Of a DNA stretch of 64,000 bases, positions 43,370 to 52,980 are shown piece by piece. A program made the translations under genes and the position numbers. The stretch lies in contig NZ_CP139035.1 in assembly GCF_029854705.2 (NCBI RefSeq), positions 3,038,001-3,102,000 of the forward strand, in the 5' to 3' direction. The notes beneath the pieces are model-generated. The model saw only the letters and a list, made by a program, of their open reading frames with translations, was not told the origin of the DNA and searched no databases. The stretch's first letter is position 1, and each line of letters begins with the position of its first letter. This DNA is from Akkermansia sp. N21116 (lineage in GTDB: Bacteria > Verrucomicrobiota > Verrucomicrobiia > Verrucomicrobiales > Akkermansiaceae).

Positions 43370-44689
43370 ATGGACATCACTGTCGAGACACAGCCCGATT
43401 GCACAGCAACGCTGAAAGCAACCGTATCCGCCGCCGATACCGCCTCACGCCGCAAGGCCATCGTCGCCACCTACGCCAGCCGCGTGAAGCTCCCGGGTTT
43501 CCGCCCCGGCAAAGCCCCCGCTTCCACCGTTGAAAAACGCTTCAACAAGGAAATCACCGCTGAACTCTCCGATTCCCTTTTTCAAGACATCTGCTCCGAA
43601 GCCCTCGAAAAGAATCCCAAACTCAAAGTGCTCGACTTTGGCAAACCCGTAGAATCCTACGAACAGGATGGCGCTTTCACCGTAACGTCCAGCCTTACCA
43701 TCGTCCCCGACTTCACCTTGCCCGAATACAAGGGTATCGAAGTTACAGTCCCTTCGGAAGAAGTAACGGAAGACGACATTGAGAAAGCCCTCTCCGACTT
43801 GGCCAACCGCCTTGCCGAATACAACACCGTCGAAAAAACTGCCGCCGAAGGCGACGTCACCATTATCGACTTCACAACCACGCTCGACGGCAAGCCCGTC
43901 GCCGAAGCACTCGGCAAACCCGCCGGCTTCCTGGAAGGTCGTGAAGGCCAGTGGATGAAGGTAGAAGAAGACGGTTTCATCCCCGGTTTCTCCAAGGGGC
44001 TTGAAGGCACTAAAGCCGGAGATACCAAGGATATCCCCGTTACCTTGTCCGATTCCTTCCCCTTCACCGAATTGCGTAACAAGGAAGTCGTCTTCCACGT
44101 TACCATCAAGGAAGTCAAGGAACAGGTCGTCCCCGCTATCGACGAAGCCTTCGCGGAACGTCTGATGCCCGGCAAGAGCCTGGAAGAAGTCAAAGTCATG
44201 CTCAAGGAAGACCTCATCAAGCGCAAGAAGAACGAGATCGACAACATCAAGGCCGACCAGATTACGGAAAAACTCGCCGATGCTCTCGACTTCGAACTGC
44301 CGGCAGCCTTGATTGAGCGCGAATCCTACGGCATCACCCAGCAAAAAATGCAGGAACTCATGTACTCCGGTCAGGTTACCACCCCCGAAGATATGGAAAG
44401 CCGCATGGAATCTGTCCGTGAAGAAGCCACCAAAGATGCTAAACGCAATCTGAAAGTCTACTTCATGCTTCAGGAAATTGCCCGAGAAGAAAAAATTGAC
44501 GTCACTGACCAGGAGTTGACTGCCGAAATCTTCCAGCAAGCCCAGCGTTCCAAGCAAAATCCAAAAACATATATTCGCCAGCTTCGGCGCGAAGGCCGCA
44601 TCCACGGCATCCGTATGAGCCTGCTGACGGCAAAGGTTCTCGACTCTCTCGTCAAGAATGCTACCGTCAAGGTGAGCGAAGACAAGTAA
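43370..44689 (+). CDS. tig: Trigger factor
   Basis: Ribosome-associated chaperone with peptidyl-prolyl isomerase activity. The 439-residue protein begins MDITVETQPDC; the ribosome-binding loop is seen as LPGFRPGKAP at about 42-51 (signature GFRxGKxP). The FKBP-like domain lies at about 155-240 (GDVTIIDFTTTLDGKPV). The C-terminal helical cradle follows. A Met ten codons upstream at 43340 is in frame, but the standard start matches 43370. It heads the tig-clpP-clpX row, the classical order, with a terminator between tig and clpP. Confidence 0.96.
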   Translation: MDITVETQPDCTATLKATVSAADTASRRKAIVATYASRVKLPGFRPGKAPASTVEKRFNKEITAELSDSLFQDICSEALEKNPKLKVLDFGKPVESYEQDGAFTVTSSLTIVPDFTLPEYKGIEVTVPSEEVTEDDIEKALSDLANRLAEYNTVEKTAAEGDVTIIDFTTTLDGKPVAEALGKPAGFLEGREGQWMKVEEDGFIPGFSKGLEGTKAGDTKDIPVTLSDSFPFTELRNKEVVFHVTIKEVKEQVVPAIDEAFAERLMPGKSLEEVKVMLKEDLIKRKKNEIDNIKADQITEKLADALDFELPAALIERESYGITQQKMQELMYSGQVTTPEDMESRMESVREEATKDAKRNLKVYFMLQEIAREEKIDVTDQELTAEIFQQAQRSKQNPKTYIRQLRREGRIHGIRMSLLTAKVLDSLVKNATVKVSEDK

Positions 44690-44715
44690 GGGTAACACCT
44701 TCTTTTCCATCCCCC

Positions 44716-44755
44716 GGGGAGATGGGAGCTCAAGCTCCTTTCTCCCCCTTTTTTT
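44716..44755 (+). terminator. Intrinsic terminator of tig
   Basis: GGGGAGA pairs with TCTCCCC around an inner GGGAGCT/AGCTCC stem, followed by seven T. It lies 27 bases past the tig stop and 26 bases before clpP, so clpP may have its own promoter or partial read-through. Confidence 0.88.
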
Positions 44756-44780
44756 CTTCTTTAACCAATAAAAGACAACA

Positions 44781-45425
44781 ATGTTTTCCAATCTGAATTC
44801 CATGAATCCTACCCCCGTACGCAACTACGTCCCCATCGTCATTGAACAGGATGGACGCGGAGAACGTTCCTTCGACATCTACTCACGCCTGTTGAAGGAT
44901 CGCGTCATATTCATCGGTACCGCCATTGACGACTTTGTCGCCAACTCCGTCATCGCCCAGCTTCTGTTCCTCCAGATGGCCGACCCCAAAAAGGACATCC
45001 ACATCTACATCAACTCCCCCGGCGGCTCCGTCACATCCGGCCTTGCCATCTATGACACCATGCAATTCGTCTCCTGCGACGTCAACACCTACTGCCTCGG
45101 CATTGCCGCCTCCATGGGCTCCGTCCTCCTGGCTGCCGGCACAAAAGGTAAACGCTTCTGTCTACCCAACTCCCATGTCATGATCCATCAGGTTTCCGGC
45201 GGAGCACAAGGCACAGCCTCCGATGTGGAACGCACCGTCGGATTCATGTTCAACCTGAAAAAACGTCTCAACGGCATCCTGGCCAAACACACCGGAAAAA
45301 CCGTCGAACAAATTGAACATGACGCCGATCGCGACAATTATATGACCGCCGAAGAAGCAGCTGCCTACGGTCTGGTCGACAAAGTCCTGGAACACAACAA
45401 AGCGACCACAGACAAAAAGGACTAA
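44781..45425 (+). CDS. clpP: ATP-dependent Clp protease proteolytic subunit
   Basis: Serine protease barrel of the ClpXP system, 214 residues. Catalytic Ser is in GIAASMGS (near 108-115), His in VMIHQ (near 133-137), Asp in HDADRDNYM (about 185). The oligomerisation strand [10 protein letters not shown] is near 36. The N-terminal MFSNLNSM precedes a family-like start; an ATG at 44802 would also give a complete protease. It precedes clpX by 43 bases in the same direction. Confidence 0.96.
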   Translation: MFSNLNSMNPTPVRNYVPIVIEQDGRGERSFDIYSRLLKDRVIFIGTAIDDFVANSVIAQLLFLQMADPKKDIHIYINSPGGSVTSGLAIYDTMQFVSCDVNTYCLGIAASMGSVLLAAGTKGKRFCLPNSHVMIHQVSGGAQGTASDVERTVGFMFNLKKRLNGILAKHTGKTVEQIEHDADRDNYMTAEEAAAYGLVDKVLEHNKATTDKKD

Positions 45426-45468
45426 TTCTCCTCCCTTCTCAGCCCGCCCACTCACTACCAAAGACTCC

Positions 45469-46851
45469 ATGAGCACATCCGACCAGAACAACCTCCTCCG
45501 TTGTTCCTTCTGCCTCAAAACAGAAAAAGACGTTCCGAAAATCATTCGGGCCACGGAAACCATCAACATCTGCAGCAATTGCGGAGAAGCCTGTGCGGCT
45601 GTCTTCCTGCGCGAATTGGGTGAAAACGAGGGAGACCGCATCCTGAACCTCGTCGCGAGATTCCGCCCGGAATCCCTCGCAAAAGCCATCCAGCGCTCCA
45701 TGCCCACTCCGCTGGAAGGCACCGCACAACCCGAACCCGAGACGAACATTGGCGACGACGACTTTGCTACGCGCAAGCTCCCGACGCCGGCGGAACTCTG
45801 CAAAGCGCTTGACGGATATGTCGTCGGACAGGCTCGCGCAAAAAAAGTGCTTTCCGTCGCCGTTTACAACCACTACCAGCGCCTTCGGCAGAACAAGATA
45901 TCTATTGACGGCTCCATGGATGATGTGGAAATCGAAAAATCCAACATCCTCATGGCCGGCCCGACAGGATCCGGAAAAACTCTTCTTGCCAGAACCCTCG
46001 CACGAATTCTCGACGTACCTTTCTGCATTGTTGATGCCACCACACTGACAGAAGCCGGCTACGTGGGCGAAGACGTCGAAAATGTCGTTCAACGCCTCCT
46101 TCAAGCAGCCAACTTCGACGTTGCCAAAGCTGAACGAGGCATTATCTATATCGACGAGATCGACAAAATCGGTCGCAAAACGCAGAACGTCTCCGTCACA
46201 CGCGACGTATCGGGAGAAGGCGTCCAGCAAGCCCTCCTGAAAATTGTCGAAGGGACCATTTGCAACGTCCCTCCTTCCGGAGGGCGCAAACATCCTCAAC
46301 AAGAATACATCAAGGTCAACACGGAAAAAATCCTCTTCATCTGCGGCGGAGCCTTCGTCGGATTGGAGGACATCATCCGCAAACGCCTCGGAGCCAGCCA
46401 AATGGGATTCGCAGCCATCGACTCCGAACGCAACCGCCAGGAAATTTCCGAAGAAGAAGTCCTCAGCCAGGCCATGCCGGAAGACTTCTTCTCTTTCGGT
46501 ATGATTCCCGAATTTGTAGGCCGCTTCCCGATCTTTACCGCCCTGACCACCCTGGACGAAGACCAGCTTGTCCGCTTGCTTACCGAGCCGCGCAATGCCC
46601 TCGTCAAGCAGTATACAAAATTACTGGCCCTATCAGGTGCCGTGCTCAACATCCAGCCGGGAGCCCTGAAAGCCATGGCCAAAAAAGCCATTGAACGCGG
46701 TACGGGAGCCCGTGCTCTCCGCGCCATTTTCGAGGATCTCATGCTCGACGTCATGTTCGACATCCCCAGCATGAAAGATGTCGAATCCGTCACTATCACC
46801 AAAGATGTTGTCGCTAAGGGTAAAAAACCTGTCATAGCCACCAAACCCTAA
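45469..46851 (+). CDS. clpX: Clp protease ATP-binding subunit ClpX
   Basis: AAA+ unfoldase that feeds ClpP, 460 residues. The zinc-binding N-domain has [11 protein letters not shown] and CSNCGEAC at about 12-40. Walker A is [12 protein letters not shown] near 163-174, Walker [12 protein letters not shown] near 225-235, and the pore GYVGED loop near 197 is seen. Sensor 2 lies in [10 protein letters not shown]. The linker between zinc domain and AAA+ core is somewhat long (about 50-95, with [14 protein letters not shown]). Confidence 0.97.
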   Translation: MSTSDQNNLLRCSFCLKTEKDVPKIIRATETINICSNCGEACAAVFLRELGENEGDRILNLVARFRPESLAKAIQRSMPTPLEGTAQPEPETNIGDDDFATRKLPTPAELCKALDGYVVGQARAKKVLSVAVYNHYQRLRQNKISIDGSMDDVEIEKSNILMAGPTGSGKTLLARTLARILDVPFCIVDATTLTEAGYVGEDVENVVQRLLQAANFDVAKAERGIIYIDEIDKIGRKTQNVSVTRDVSGEGVQQALLKIVEGTICNVPPSGGRKHPQQEYIKVNTEKILFICGGAFVGLEDIIRKRLGASQMGFAAIDSERNRQEISEEEVLSQAMPEDFFSFGMIPEFVGRFPIFTALTTLDEDQLVRLLTEPRNALVKQYTKLLALSGAVLNIQPGALKAMAKKAIERGTGARALRAIFEDLMLDVMFDIPSMKDVESVTITKDVVAKGKKPVIATKP

Positions 46852-46874
46852 AACTCAGCCGATCATATCCGGAC

Positions 46875-47972
46875 ATGAAGGAAATCACCGTACTCGGTAT
46901 CGAATCCTCTTGTGACGAAACGGCCGTAGCCATTTTGCGTGCACCGGTATCCACTGGCGCACGCAAAGCCCCCACTCTCCTCTCCTCTGTCATCTCCACC
47001 CAAATCGCCCTGCACAGGCAGCACGGAGGCGTCGTCCCGGAACTTGCCTCGCGTAACCACTCGGTCGATCTGCCGCGCGTCATCCGCGAAGCCTGCCGGC
47101 AGGCCGGCATAGAGCCCGGCCAAGCGGACGCATACGCCGCCACCTCCGGTCCCGGCCTCGTCGCAGCCCTGCTCGTCGGCAACACCACCGCCAAGGCTCT
47201 TGCCCTGACAACAGGTAAACCATTCATCGCCGTCAACCACCTCGAAGGGCACATGCTTTCCCCCTTCATTACTTCGGACGAAGGCATCATCCCCCACCTC
47301 GCTCTTGTCGTTTCCGGCGGTCACACCCTCTACATCGACGTTCAAAGCTTCGGTAACTACCGTCTCCTCGGCCGTTCGCTGGACGATGCAGCCGGAGAAG
47401 CATTCGATAAAGTCGGTAAAATGCTCGGCCTCCCCTACCCCGGAGGCCCGGAAATCGACAAACTCGCTGCGCAAGGCGATTCGGGTGCCTTTAACCTACC
47501 CCGGGCTCTCCTCAAAGACCCCGGCATGAACGTCAGTTTCTCCGGCCTGAAAACAGCCGTTCTCTACACCCTCCCCAAACTGACACCATCCGGAAACCCG
47601 GCCGATCTTCCGGAACAAACGCTTTGCGACCTTTGCGCCTCTTTTCAACAAGCGGTTATCGACACCCTGATTACCAAAGCCCTTCGCGGCCTTCGCTCAA
47701 CCGGTCACCAGTCTCTTGCACTTTCCGGAGGAGTCTCTTGCAACCAGGCGTTAAGAAACCAATTGCAAGCAACATGCAATCTCCACGGCATACGACTCAT
47801 CCTTCCTTCTCCTGCATTTACAACAGATAATGCAGCCATGATCGCATTCGCCGGCCTGCATCACGCATTACACGGGCATCACCACCCTCTGGATTGTGAC
47901 GTCGACCCCAATCTCAAACTGACAGACGAATCCAATCGTTCAAAACAGGATAAATACATTGGAAATCACTGA
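46875..47972 (+). CDS. tsaD: tRNA N6-adenosine threonylcarbamoyltransferase TsaD
   Basis: Transfers the threonylcarbamoyl group to A37 of ANN-reading tRNAs. The 365-residue ASKHA-fold protein has LGIESSCDETAVAI at 5-18, the metal-binding HLEGHM at about 117-122, and VSGGHTLYID near 139. ALSGGVSCNQALRN at about 280-293 is the ATP-binding motif. It lies 23 bases after clpX and is the last gene of this row. A tRNA-Thr gene, whose product is a t6A substrate, follows, but on its own promoter. Confidence 0.95.
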   Translation: MKEITVLGIESSCDETAVAILRAPVSTGARKAPTLLSSVISTQIALHRQHGGVVPELASRNHSVDLPRVIREACRQAGIEPGQADAYAATSGPGLVAALLVGNTTAKALALTTGKPFIAVNHLEGHMLSPFITSDEGIIPHLALVVSGGHTLYIDVQSFGNYRLLGRSLDDAAGEAFDKVGKMLGLPYPGGPEIDKLAAQGDSGAFNLPRALLKDPGMNVSFSGLKTAVLYTLPKLTPSGNPADLPEQTLCDLCASFQQAVIDTLITKALRGLRSTGHQSLALSGGVSCNQALRNQLQATCNLHGIRLILPSPAFTTDNAAMIAFAGLHHALHGHHHPLDCDVDPNLKLTDESNRSKQDKYIGNH

Positions 47973-48020
47973 TTTATATGATAACAAAAATATAAAAAAG
48001 AAAAATATTTGCCTTTATCA

Positions 48021-48049
48021 TTGACAGAACACCACTGTAACACTAAACT
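48021..48049 (+). promoter_or_regulatory. Strong sigma-70 promoter of the tRNA-Thr/tuf operon
   Basis: TTGACA and TAAACT with a 17-base spacer, preceded by an A/T-rich stretch (47985-48015) that could act as UP element. Predicted start is near 48056, just at the beginning of the structured RNA. Confidence 0.8.
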
Positions 48050-48056
48050 GTTTTCC

Positions 48057-48150
48057 GCTTTTCGTCAGGCGCCATACGGGAGGATGAGCATCCGCTAGAA
48101 CCGAAGGTTTGGGCGGGCTACCGGCCCCGGTATAAGCTCCAGCGAAAAGC
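48057..48150 (+). ncRNA. Compact structured RNA between promoter and tRNA-Thr
   Basis: GCTTTTCG (48057-48064) pairs perfectly with CGAAAAGC (48143-48150), closing a 94-base domain. Inside are three hairpins: GGAT/ATCC (82-85/90-93), AACC/GGTT (99-102/106-109) and TACCG/CGGTA (119-123/128-132, all 48xxx). GGAG (79-82) and CTCC (137-140) could form a fourth pairing. The outer stem begins where transcription should start. It is not a tRNA and I do not match it to a known riboswitch. It may be a leader, a processing element or an independent small RNA. Confidence 0.55.
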
Positions 48151-48165
48151 AAAAGGAAAGAGAAC

Positions 48166-48240
<75 letters not shown>

Positions 48241-48284
48241 CTTTTTCCCGCTAGACCAAAGCAGCCCAAACCATTCAAAAAATC

Positions 48285-49472
48285 ATGGCCAAAGAGCAAT
48301 TCCAGCGCAACAAGCCCCACGTCAACGTGGGCACGATCGGTCACGTCGACCACGGTAAAACCTCCCTTACCGCCGCTATCACCACCGTACTCGCCAAGCA
48401 GGGCTTCAACGCAACCGCTAAGAAGTACGACGAAATTGACGCCGCCCCCGAAGAACGCGAACGCGGCATCACGATTTCCACGGCTCACGTCGAATACGAA
48501 ACCGCGAAACGTCACTATGCACACGTCGACTGCCCCGGACACGCCGACTACGTGAAGAACATGATCACGGGTGCCGCCCAGATGGACGGAGCCATTCTCG
48601 TTGTTTCCGCCGCCGACGGCCCCATGCCGCAGACTCGCGAACACATCCTTCTTGCCCGCCAGGTAGGTGTGCCCGCCGTTGTTGTTTTCATGAACAAGTG
48701 CGACCTCGTCGACGATCCTGAACTCATCGAACTCGTGGAAATGGAAATCCGCGAACTCCTTTCCTCCTACGAATTCCCGGGCGACGACATTCCGATCGTT
48801 TCCGGTTCCGCCGTCAAAGCTCTTGAAGGCGTTGCCGAATACGAGCAGAAGATCCTCGACCTCATGGACGCAGTTGACTCCTACATCCCGGAACCCGAAC
48901 GTCCCGTGGATCAGCCCTTCCTCATGCCCGTCGAAGACGTGTTCTCCATTTCCGGTCGTGGTACCGTTGCTACCGGCCGTATCGAACGCGGTATCATCAA
49001 GAAGATGGAAGAAGTCGAAATCGTCGGCATCAAGGACACCCAGAAGACCGCCGTTACGGACATCGAAATGTTCCGCAAATTGCTCGACGAAGGTCGTGCC
49101 GGTGACAACGTCGGCCTGCTTCTCCGTGGCCTCAAGAAGGAAGACATCGAACGCGGCCAGGTGATTGCCAAGCCGGGTTCCGTCAAACCTCACAAGAAGT
49201 TCACGGCTGAAGTATACGTCCTTTCCAAGGATGAAGGCGGTCGTCACACCCCGTTCTTCAATAACTATCGTCCTCAGTTCTACTTCCGTACGACGGACGT
49301 GACCGGTTGCGTCACCCTGCCCGAAGGAACGGAAATGGTTATGCCTGGCGACAACGTCTCCATGACCATCGAACTCATCACGCCCATCGCCATGGAAAAA
49401 ACCATGCGTTTCGCTATCCGTGAAGGTGGACGTACCGTGGGTGCCGGCCGTGTTGCCGACATTCTCGACTAA
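48285..49472 (+). CDS. tuf: Elongation factor Tu
   Basis: Delivers aminoacyl-tRNA to the ribosome. The 395-residue GTPase has G1 GHVDHGKT at 19-26, effector ERGITI, DCPGH at about 80 and NKCD at about 135. Domains 2 and 3 are complete, ending [13 protein letters not shown]. Codon use is highly biased, as expected for a highly expressed gene. Sits between tRNA-Thr and tRNA-Trp in one operon. Confidence 0.98.
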   Translation: MAKEQFQRNKPHVNVGTIGHVDHGKTSLTAAITTVLAKQGFNATAKKYDEIDAAPEERERGITISTAHVEYETAKRHYAHVDCPGHADYVKNMITGAAQMDGAILVVSAADGPMPQTREHILLARQVGVPAVVVFMNKCDLVDDPELIELVEMEIRELLSSYEFPGDDIPIVSGSAVKALEGVAEYEQKILDLMDAVDSYIPEPERPVDQPFLMPVEDVFSISGRGTVATGRIERGIIKKMEEVEIVGIKDTQKTAVTDIEMFRKLLDEGRAGDNVGLLLRGLKKEDIERGQVIAKPGSVKPHKKFTAEVYVLSKDEGGRHTPFFNNYRPQFYFRTTDVTGCVTLPEGTEMVMPGDNVSMTIELITPIAMEKTMRFAIREGGRTVGAGRVADILD

Positions 49473-49516
49473 GCATCCTAATACTGGGCTGCAGTAGATC
49501 TGCACCCTTGGTCATG

Positions 49517-49547
49517 TTGAGGGTGCCTCCGGATGGGGCACCCTCAA
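49517..49547 (+). other. Strong hairpin between tuf and tRNA-Trp
   Basis: An 11-bp perfect stem TTGAGGGTGCC/GGCACCCTCAA with a 9-base loop. It is followed by TATACCG rather than a T run, so it may be an RNA-processing or partial termination element. Confidence 0.65.
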
Positions 49548-49575
49548 TATACCGAACAATAAGAAAAGTTATCAC

Positions 49576-49651
49576 AGGGTAGTAGTTCAATTGGTAGAGC
49601 AGCGGTCTCCAAAACCGCAAGTTGTGGGTTCGAGCCCCTCCTACCCTGCCA
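49576..49651 (+). tRNA. tRNA-Trp (anticodon CCA)
   Basis: A 76-base cloverleaf with acceptor AGGGTAG/CTACCCT, anticodon stem GCGGT/ACCGC, loop CTCCAAA (anticodon CCA), T-loop TTCGAGC and encoded CCA. The T-stem GTGGG/CCCTC has one U-U mismatch (second pair). It lies just before secE, a common position. Confidence 0.96.
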
Positions 49652-49677
49652 CTTTTCATCAGATGATCCCTTGAAGC

Positions 49678-49905
49678 ATGTTTCGCAAGATTTTCCAATA
49701 CATCGCCGAGATTAAAGGCGAACTTAAAAAAACAACTTGGCCTTGGGACAGCGATCCGAAAGCTAAAGGCTTTAAAAAGTATCGCGAACTCTGGGGATCC
49801 ACATTGGTCGTTCTGATCGCAATGGTACTGCTAGGCGCTTATGTGGCGTCTTTTGACGTCATCCTTGCCTTTGTCGTTAACTGGATCATCAGTGTCGCCA
49901 GTTAA
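49678..49905 (+). CDS. secE: Preprotein translocase subunit SecE
   Basis: The small essential SecYEG subunit, 75 residues. An amphipathic cytoplasmic N-terminal region has the conserved ELKKTTWP at about 15-22. A long charged segment (DSDPKAKGFKKYREL) follows, then one span (LVVLIAMVLLGAYVASFDVI). The single-span form is usual outside the Enterobacteria. Precedes nusG by 48 bases. Confidence 0.95.
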   Translation: MFRKIFQYIAEIKGELKKTTWPWDSDPKAKGFKKYRELWGSTLVVLIAMVLLGAYVASFDVILAFVVNWIISVAS

Positions 49906-49953
49906 TCCGCCTGCAATTTTTTTAATCCATCCCACCCGATACGCAATACTTCC

Positions 49954-50523
49954 ATGTCCAGTATCCCTGAGCCCAAGAATCAATGGTATGTGATGCACGT
50001 TCTTTCCGGCCAGGAAGGACGTGTCCGTGACCGTATTCTCCGCAAAGTCTGCGCCGAAGAGATGGGTGAATATATCTTCGACATCCTTGTGCCGACCGAA
50101 ATGGTTTCCGAAATCCGCAACGGAAAGAAAATGGAAACCAAGCGCAAGTTCTTCCCTGGATACGTCCTGGCCAATATGGCGCTCCTCCAGCCCGACGGTT
50201 CATTGAACAAGAACGTCTGGTATTTCGTCCTTCAGACCGATGGAGTTATCGGCTTTGCCGGTTCCAGAGACAAGCCCATGCCTATGCGCGAACGAGAAGT
50301 GGAAGACATGCTTGCCCAAATCCAGGAACGTTCCGAAGGTACCCGTCCGAAAATTCAATTTGAAGTGGGCGATACCGTCCGTGTGGCGGAAGGTCCCTTC
50401 CAGAGCCAGGAAGGCATCATTGAGGAAATTGATCCTGAACGAGGCAAACTTCGCGTCAGCGTTTCCATTTTCGGACGTTCCACTCCCGTTGATCTGGAAT
50501 TCTGGCAGGTTGAAAAAGCCTGA
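49954..50523 (+). CDS. nusG: Transcription antitermination/elongation factor NusG
   Basis: Couples RNA polymerase to the ribosome and Rho. The 189-residue protein has the NGN domain (QWYVMHVLSGQEGRVRDRIL at 10-29; KRKFFPGYVLANM near 64-76) and the C-terminal KOW domain (FEVGDTVRVAEGPFQSQEG near 130-148). No insertion is evident. Operon position before rplK is standard. Confidence 0.97.
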   Translation: MSSIPEPKNQWYVMHVLSGQEGRVRDRILRKVCAEEMGEYIFDILVPTEMVSEIRNGKKMETKRKFFPGYVLANMALLQPDGSLNKNVWYFVLQTDGVIGFAGSRDKPMPMREREVEDMLAQIQERSEGTRPKIQFEVGDTVRVAEGPFQSQEGIIEEIDPERGKLRVSVSIFGRSTPVDLEFWQVEKA

Positions 50524-50568
50524 GTCTCCACGTCAACTCCCCCCTTTCCCCGCTAACAAAGTAAAACC

Positions 50569-50997
50569 ATGGCAAAAGAAGTAACAAAAATCATCAAGCT
50601 CCAGATCTCTGCCGGCGCGGCAAATCCGTCGCCGCCCGTGGGTCCCGCCCTCGGTCAGGCTGGTGTCAACATCATGGCGTTTTGCAAGGAATTCAACGCA
50701 GCCACACAGAAGCAGGCTGGCGATATCCTTCCCGTCGTGATCACCGTCTATAAGGACAAATCCTTCTCCTTCATCACCAAGCAGCCCCCGGGTGCCGTTC
50801 TTCTCAAGAAGGCTGCCGGTATTGCTTCCGGTTCTGGAGAACCGAACAAGAAAACGGTCGCCACGATCTCCAAGGCCAAGCTTATGGAAGTCGTCAACAC
50901 CAAGCTCCCTGACATGAATACTCAGGATCCAGAAAAGGCCGCCCTCATCCTGGCTGGCCAGGCCCGTCAAATGGGTATCCAAATCGAAGGTATGTAA
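50569..50997 (+). CDS. rplK: Ribosomal protein L11 (uL11)
   Basis: 142 residues; part of the ribosomal GTPase centre. The Pro-rich motif [18 protein letters not shown] at about 19-36 is diagnostic. The C-terminal RNA-binding domain ends [15 protein letters not shown]. Begins 45 bases after nusG. Confidence 0.98.
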   Translation: MAKEVTKIIKLQISAGAANPSPPVGPALGQAGVNIMAFCKEFNAATQKQAGDILPVVITVYKDKSFSFITKQPPGAVLLKKAAGIASGSGEPNKKTVATISKAKLMEVVNTKLPDMNTQDPEKAALILAGQARQMGIQIEGM

Positions 50998-51054
50998 TTT
51001 CCATCCGCAGGAGGATCCCCCCTCAAGGATCCGAACGCACTGCCCAACACACAC

Positions 51055-51756
51055 ATGTCCAAAAAACGCAGCAAGCGATATCAAGAAGCAGCCAAGCTCG
51101 TTACCCCCGGTAAGAGCTACAGCATCCCGGAAGCCGTGGAAACGATGAAGTCTTTCCCCGCTCCCAAATTCGACCCCACCGTCACCGTCTCGTTCCACCT
51201 GACGGTAGACCCCCGCAAGTCCGACCAGATGGTTCGCGGGAGCGTTTCCCTTCCCCATGGTACCGGTAAGAACGTACGCGTTCTCGTCTTTGCCAAGGGT
51301 GATGCTGCAAAAGCAGCAGAAGAAGCAGGAGCCGAATACGTTGGTTTCGAAGATCTCATCAAGAAAGTCCAGGAAGGATTTACCGACTTTGACTCGGCCA
51401 TTGCCACCCCCGACGCCATGACGGAGGTCCGCAAGGTTGCCCGTGTCCTCGGTCCCCGCGGCCTGATGCCCAACCCGAAGACCGGAACGGTTACCGACGA
51501 CACAGCCAAGGCTGTTCGCGAAGTCAAGGCCGGTCGTGTCGACTACAAGGTCGACAAAAACGCCAACATCTCTGCCGCTGTCGGCAAGCTCTCCTTCGAT
51601 AACGAAAAAATCGCTGAAAACGCCAAGGCATTCATCGATTCCGTCGTCAAGGCTCGTCCCTCCTCCGCGAAGGGCGCCTACATCGAATCCGCCACGATTT
51701 CCTGCGCTATGTGCCCCGGTCTGACCGTTGACTCCGCAGAACTCGGCAAACTGTAA
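51055..51756 (+). CDS. rplA: Ribosomal protein L1 (uL1)
   Basis: 233 residues, of the usual length. VARVLGPRGLMPNPKTGTVT at about 128-147 is the signature, and FHLTVDPRKSDQMVRG near 46-61 is in the first domain. L1 represses its own operon by binding mRNA in many bacteria; such a site cannot be read off here. Confidence 0.98.
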   Translation: MSKKRSKRYQEAAKLVTPGKSYSIPEAVETMKSFPAPKFDPTVTVSFHLTVDPRKSDQMVRGSVSLPHGTGKNVRVLVFAKGDAAKAAEEAGAEYVGFEDLIKKVQEGFTDFDSAIATPDAMTEVRKVARVLGPRGLMPNPKTGTVTDDTAKAVREVKAGRVDYKVDKNANISAAVGKLSFDNEKIAENAKAFIDSVVKARPSSAKGAYIESATISCAMCPGLTVDSAELGKL

Positions 51757-51779
51757 ACACAAACCGGAACACAATACAT

Positions 51780-52283
51780 ATGAATCCTGATAAGCGCATC
51801 ATCATCGACGACTTGATCGCCCGCGTCAACGGGTCTCCGTTCCTGATTGTTATCGACTACACGAAGGTTACCGTCCCCGAATTTACCGGTCTTCGCGCCA
51901 AGCTCTCCGAGTCCGGCGCCCAGTGCCACGTCGTGAAGAACAACTTCATGCACAAAGCTTTGACAGAAGCAGGCCTTCCGGACATCGGAGAATACCTCAC
52001 CGGACAAACCGCATTCATCACCGGTTCTTCCGACATTATCGGAGCGGCTAAAGTCATGAACGCCTTCAACAAGACCTCTAAAAAAGGTGCCTACAAAGTA
52101 GCCCTGGTTGACGGTTCCGTTCTTGATGCCGCCGCTATCCAAGCCCTCGGCGAACTTCCCTCCCGTGAAGCCCTCCTTGCCAAACTCCTCGGAACTATCA
52201 ACGCTGCCGGCTCCGCCCTCGCTCGCGTTATCCAGGCTTATGTGGACAAGGAAAACGGATCGGACGAAGCCCCTGCCGCCTAA
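51780..52283 (+). CDS. rplJ: Ribosomal protein L10 (uL10)
   Basis: 167 residues, stalk base protein that binds L7/L12 dimers. The start MNPDKRIIIDDLIARVNGSP matches the family. SGAQCHVVKNNFMHKAL is in the RNA-binding part; the C-terminal helix (LARVIQAYVDKEN) anchors L12. Begins 24 bases after rplA. A long gap with hairpins precedes rplL. Confidence 0.95.
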   Translation: MNPDKRIIIDDLIARVNGSPFLIVIDYTKVTVPEFTGLRAKLSESGAQCHVVKNNFMHKALTEAGLPDIGEYLTGQTAFITGSSDIIGAAKVMNAFNKTSKKGAYKVALVDGSVLDAAAIQALGELPSREALLAKLLGTINAAGSALARVIQAYVDKENGSDEAPAA

Positions 52284-52297
52284 TCACTTGACCAGAT

Positions 52298-52403
52298 GGC
52301 TCGGTTGCATTATAACATCCAACCCAACCGAGCCTGAATCTCCAGAATGGTTCCTTTGTCGGAACTCCGGCCGGAGAACTGAAATGCCGGGGAGCCCCCC
52401 GGC
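52298..52403 (+). promoter_or_regulatory. Hairpin-rich rplJ-rplL intergenic region
   Basis: Two strong hairpins: GGCTCGGTTG/CAACCGAGCC (52298-52307/52325-52334, 10 bp) and GCCGGGG/CCCCGGC (52386-52392/52397-52403). Between them GGTTCC/GGAACT and CCGGCCGG can also pair. There is no T run. This is suited to RNase III-type processing, or to setting the L10:L12 ratio. Confidence 0.6.
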
Positions 52404-52432
52404 GCGACTTGAACCTAAACTAATACAATACA

Positions 52433-52807
52433 ATGGCTGATATTAATAAAATCGCAGAAGACCTCGGCACGCTGACCATCCTTGAAGCTGCTGAACTCGT
52501 CAAGCTCCTCGAAGAAAAGTGGGGCGTTTCCGCCGCCGCTCCCGTAGCCGCCGCCGGTGCCGCTGCCGCTCCCGCCGAAGCTGCTGAAGAAAAAACCGAA
52601 TTCAACCTCGTCATCGCTGAAGGTGGTCCCAACAAGATTGCCGTCATTAAGGTTGTCCGCGAAGTCAAGGCCGGTCTCGGACTTGCCGATGCCAAGAAGC
52701 TTGTGGAAAGCGCTCCCGCTGTCCTGCTTGAAGGTGTCTCCAAGGATGAAGCTGAAGCTGGCAAAGCCAAGCTGGAAGCTGCCGGTGCCAAGGCTGAAAT
52801 CAAGTAA
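52433..52807 (+). CDS. rplL: Ribosomal protein L7/L12 (bL12)
   Basis: 124 residues, four-copy or more stalk protein that recruits translation factors. N-terminal dimerisation helix, Ala/Pro hinge ([20 protein letters not shown] near 35-55), and C-terminal domain with [20 protein letters not shown]. Strong codon bias. Confidence 0.97.
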   Translation: MADINKIAEDLGTLTILEAAELVKLLEEKWGVSAAAPVAAAGAAAAPAEAAEEKTEFNLVIAEGGPNKIAVIKVVREVKAGLGLADAKKLVESAPAVLLEGVSKDEAEAGKAKLEAAGAKAEIK

Positions 52808-52822
52808 GCTTTTTCTCCCCTG

Positions 52823-52859
52823 CGCAGCAGGAGAGGGCGCAAATCCTTCTCCTGCTGCG
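52823..52859 (+). promoter_or_regulatory. Hairpin between rplL and rpoB
   Basis: A 12-bp perfect stem CGCAGCAGGAGA/TCTCCTGCTGCG with a 13-base loop, 15 bases after the rplL stop. No T run. A second stem GACCGGA/TCCGGTC at about 52898-52946 follows. The position matches the attenuator/processing region known from E. coli rplL-rpoB. Confidence 0.65.
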
Positions 52860-52980
52860 TTCGCGTGCATCCATTCGGGATGCCCCCCATGACATGATCG
52901 ACCGGAGTTCGCCGGAGTGAACCTGCGGGTTCCGGTCGGTTCTGTCTAAAACGAACCAAGCCCAGCATCCGGGCGCAAGG

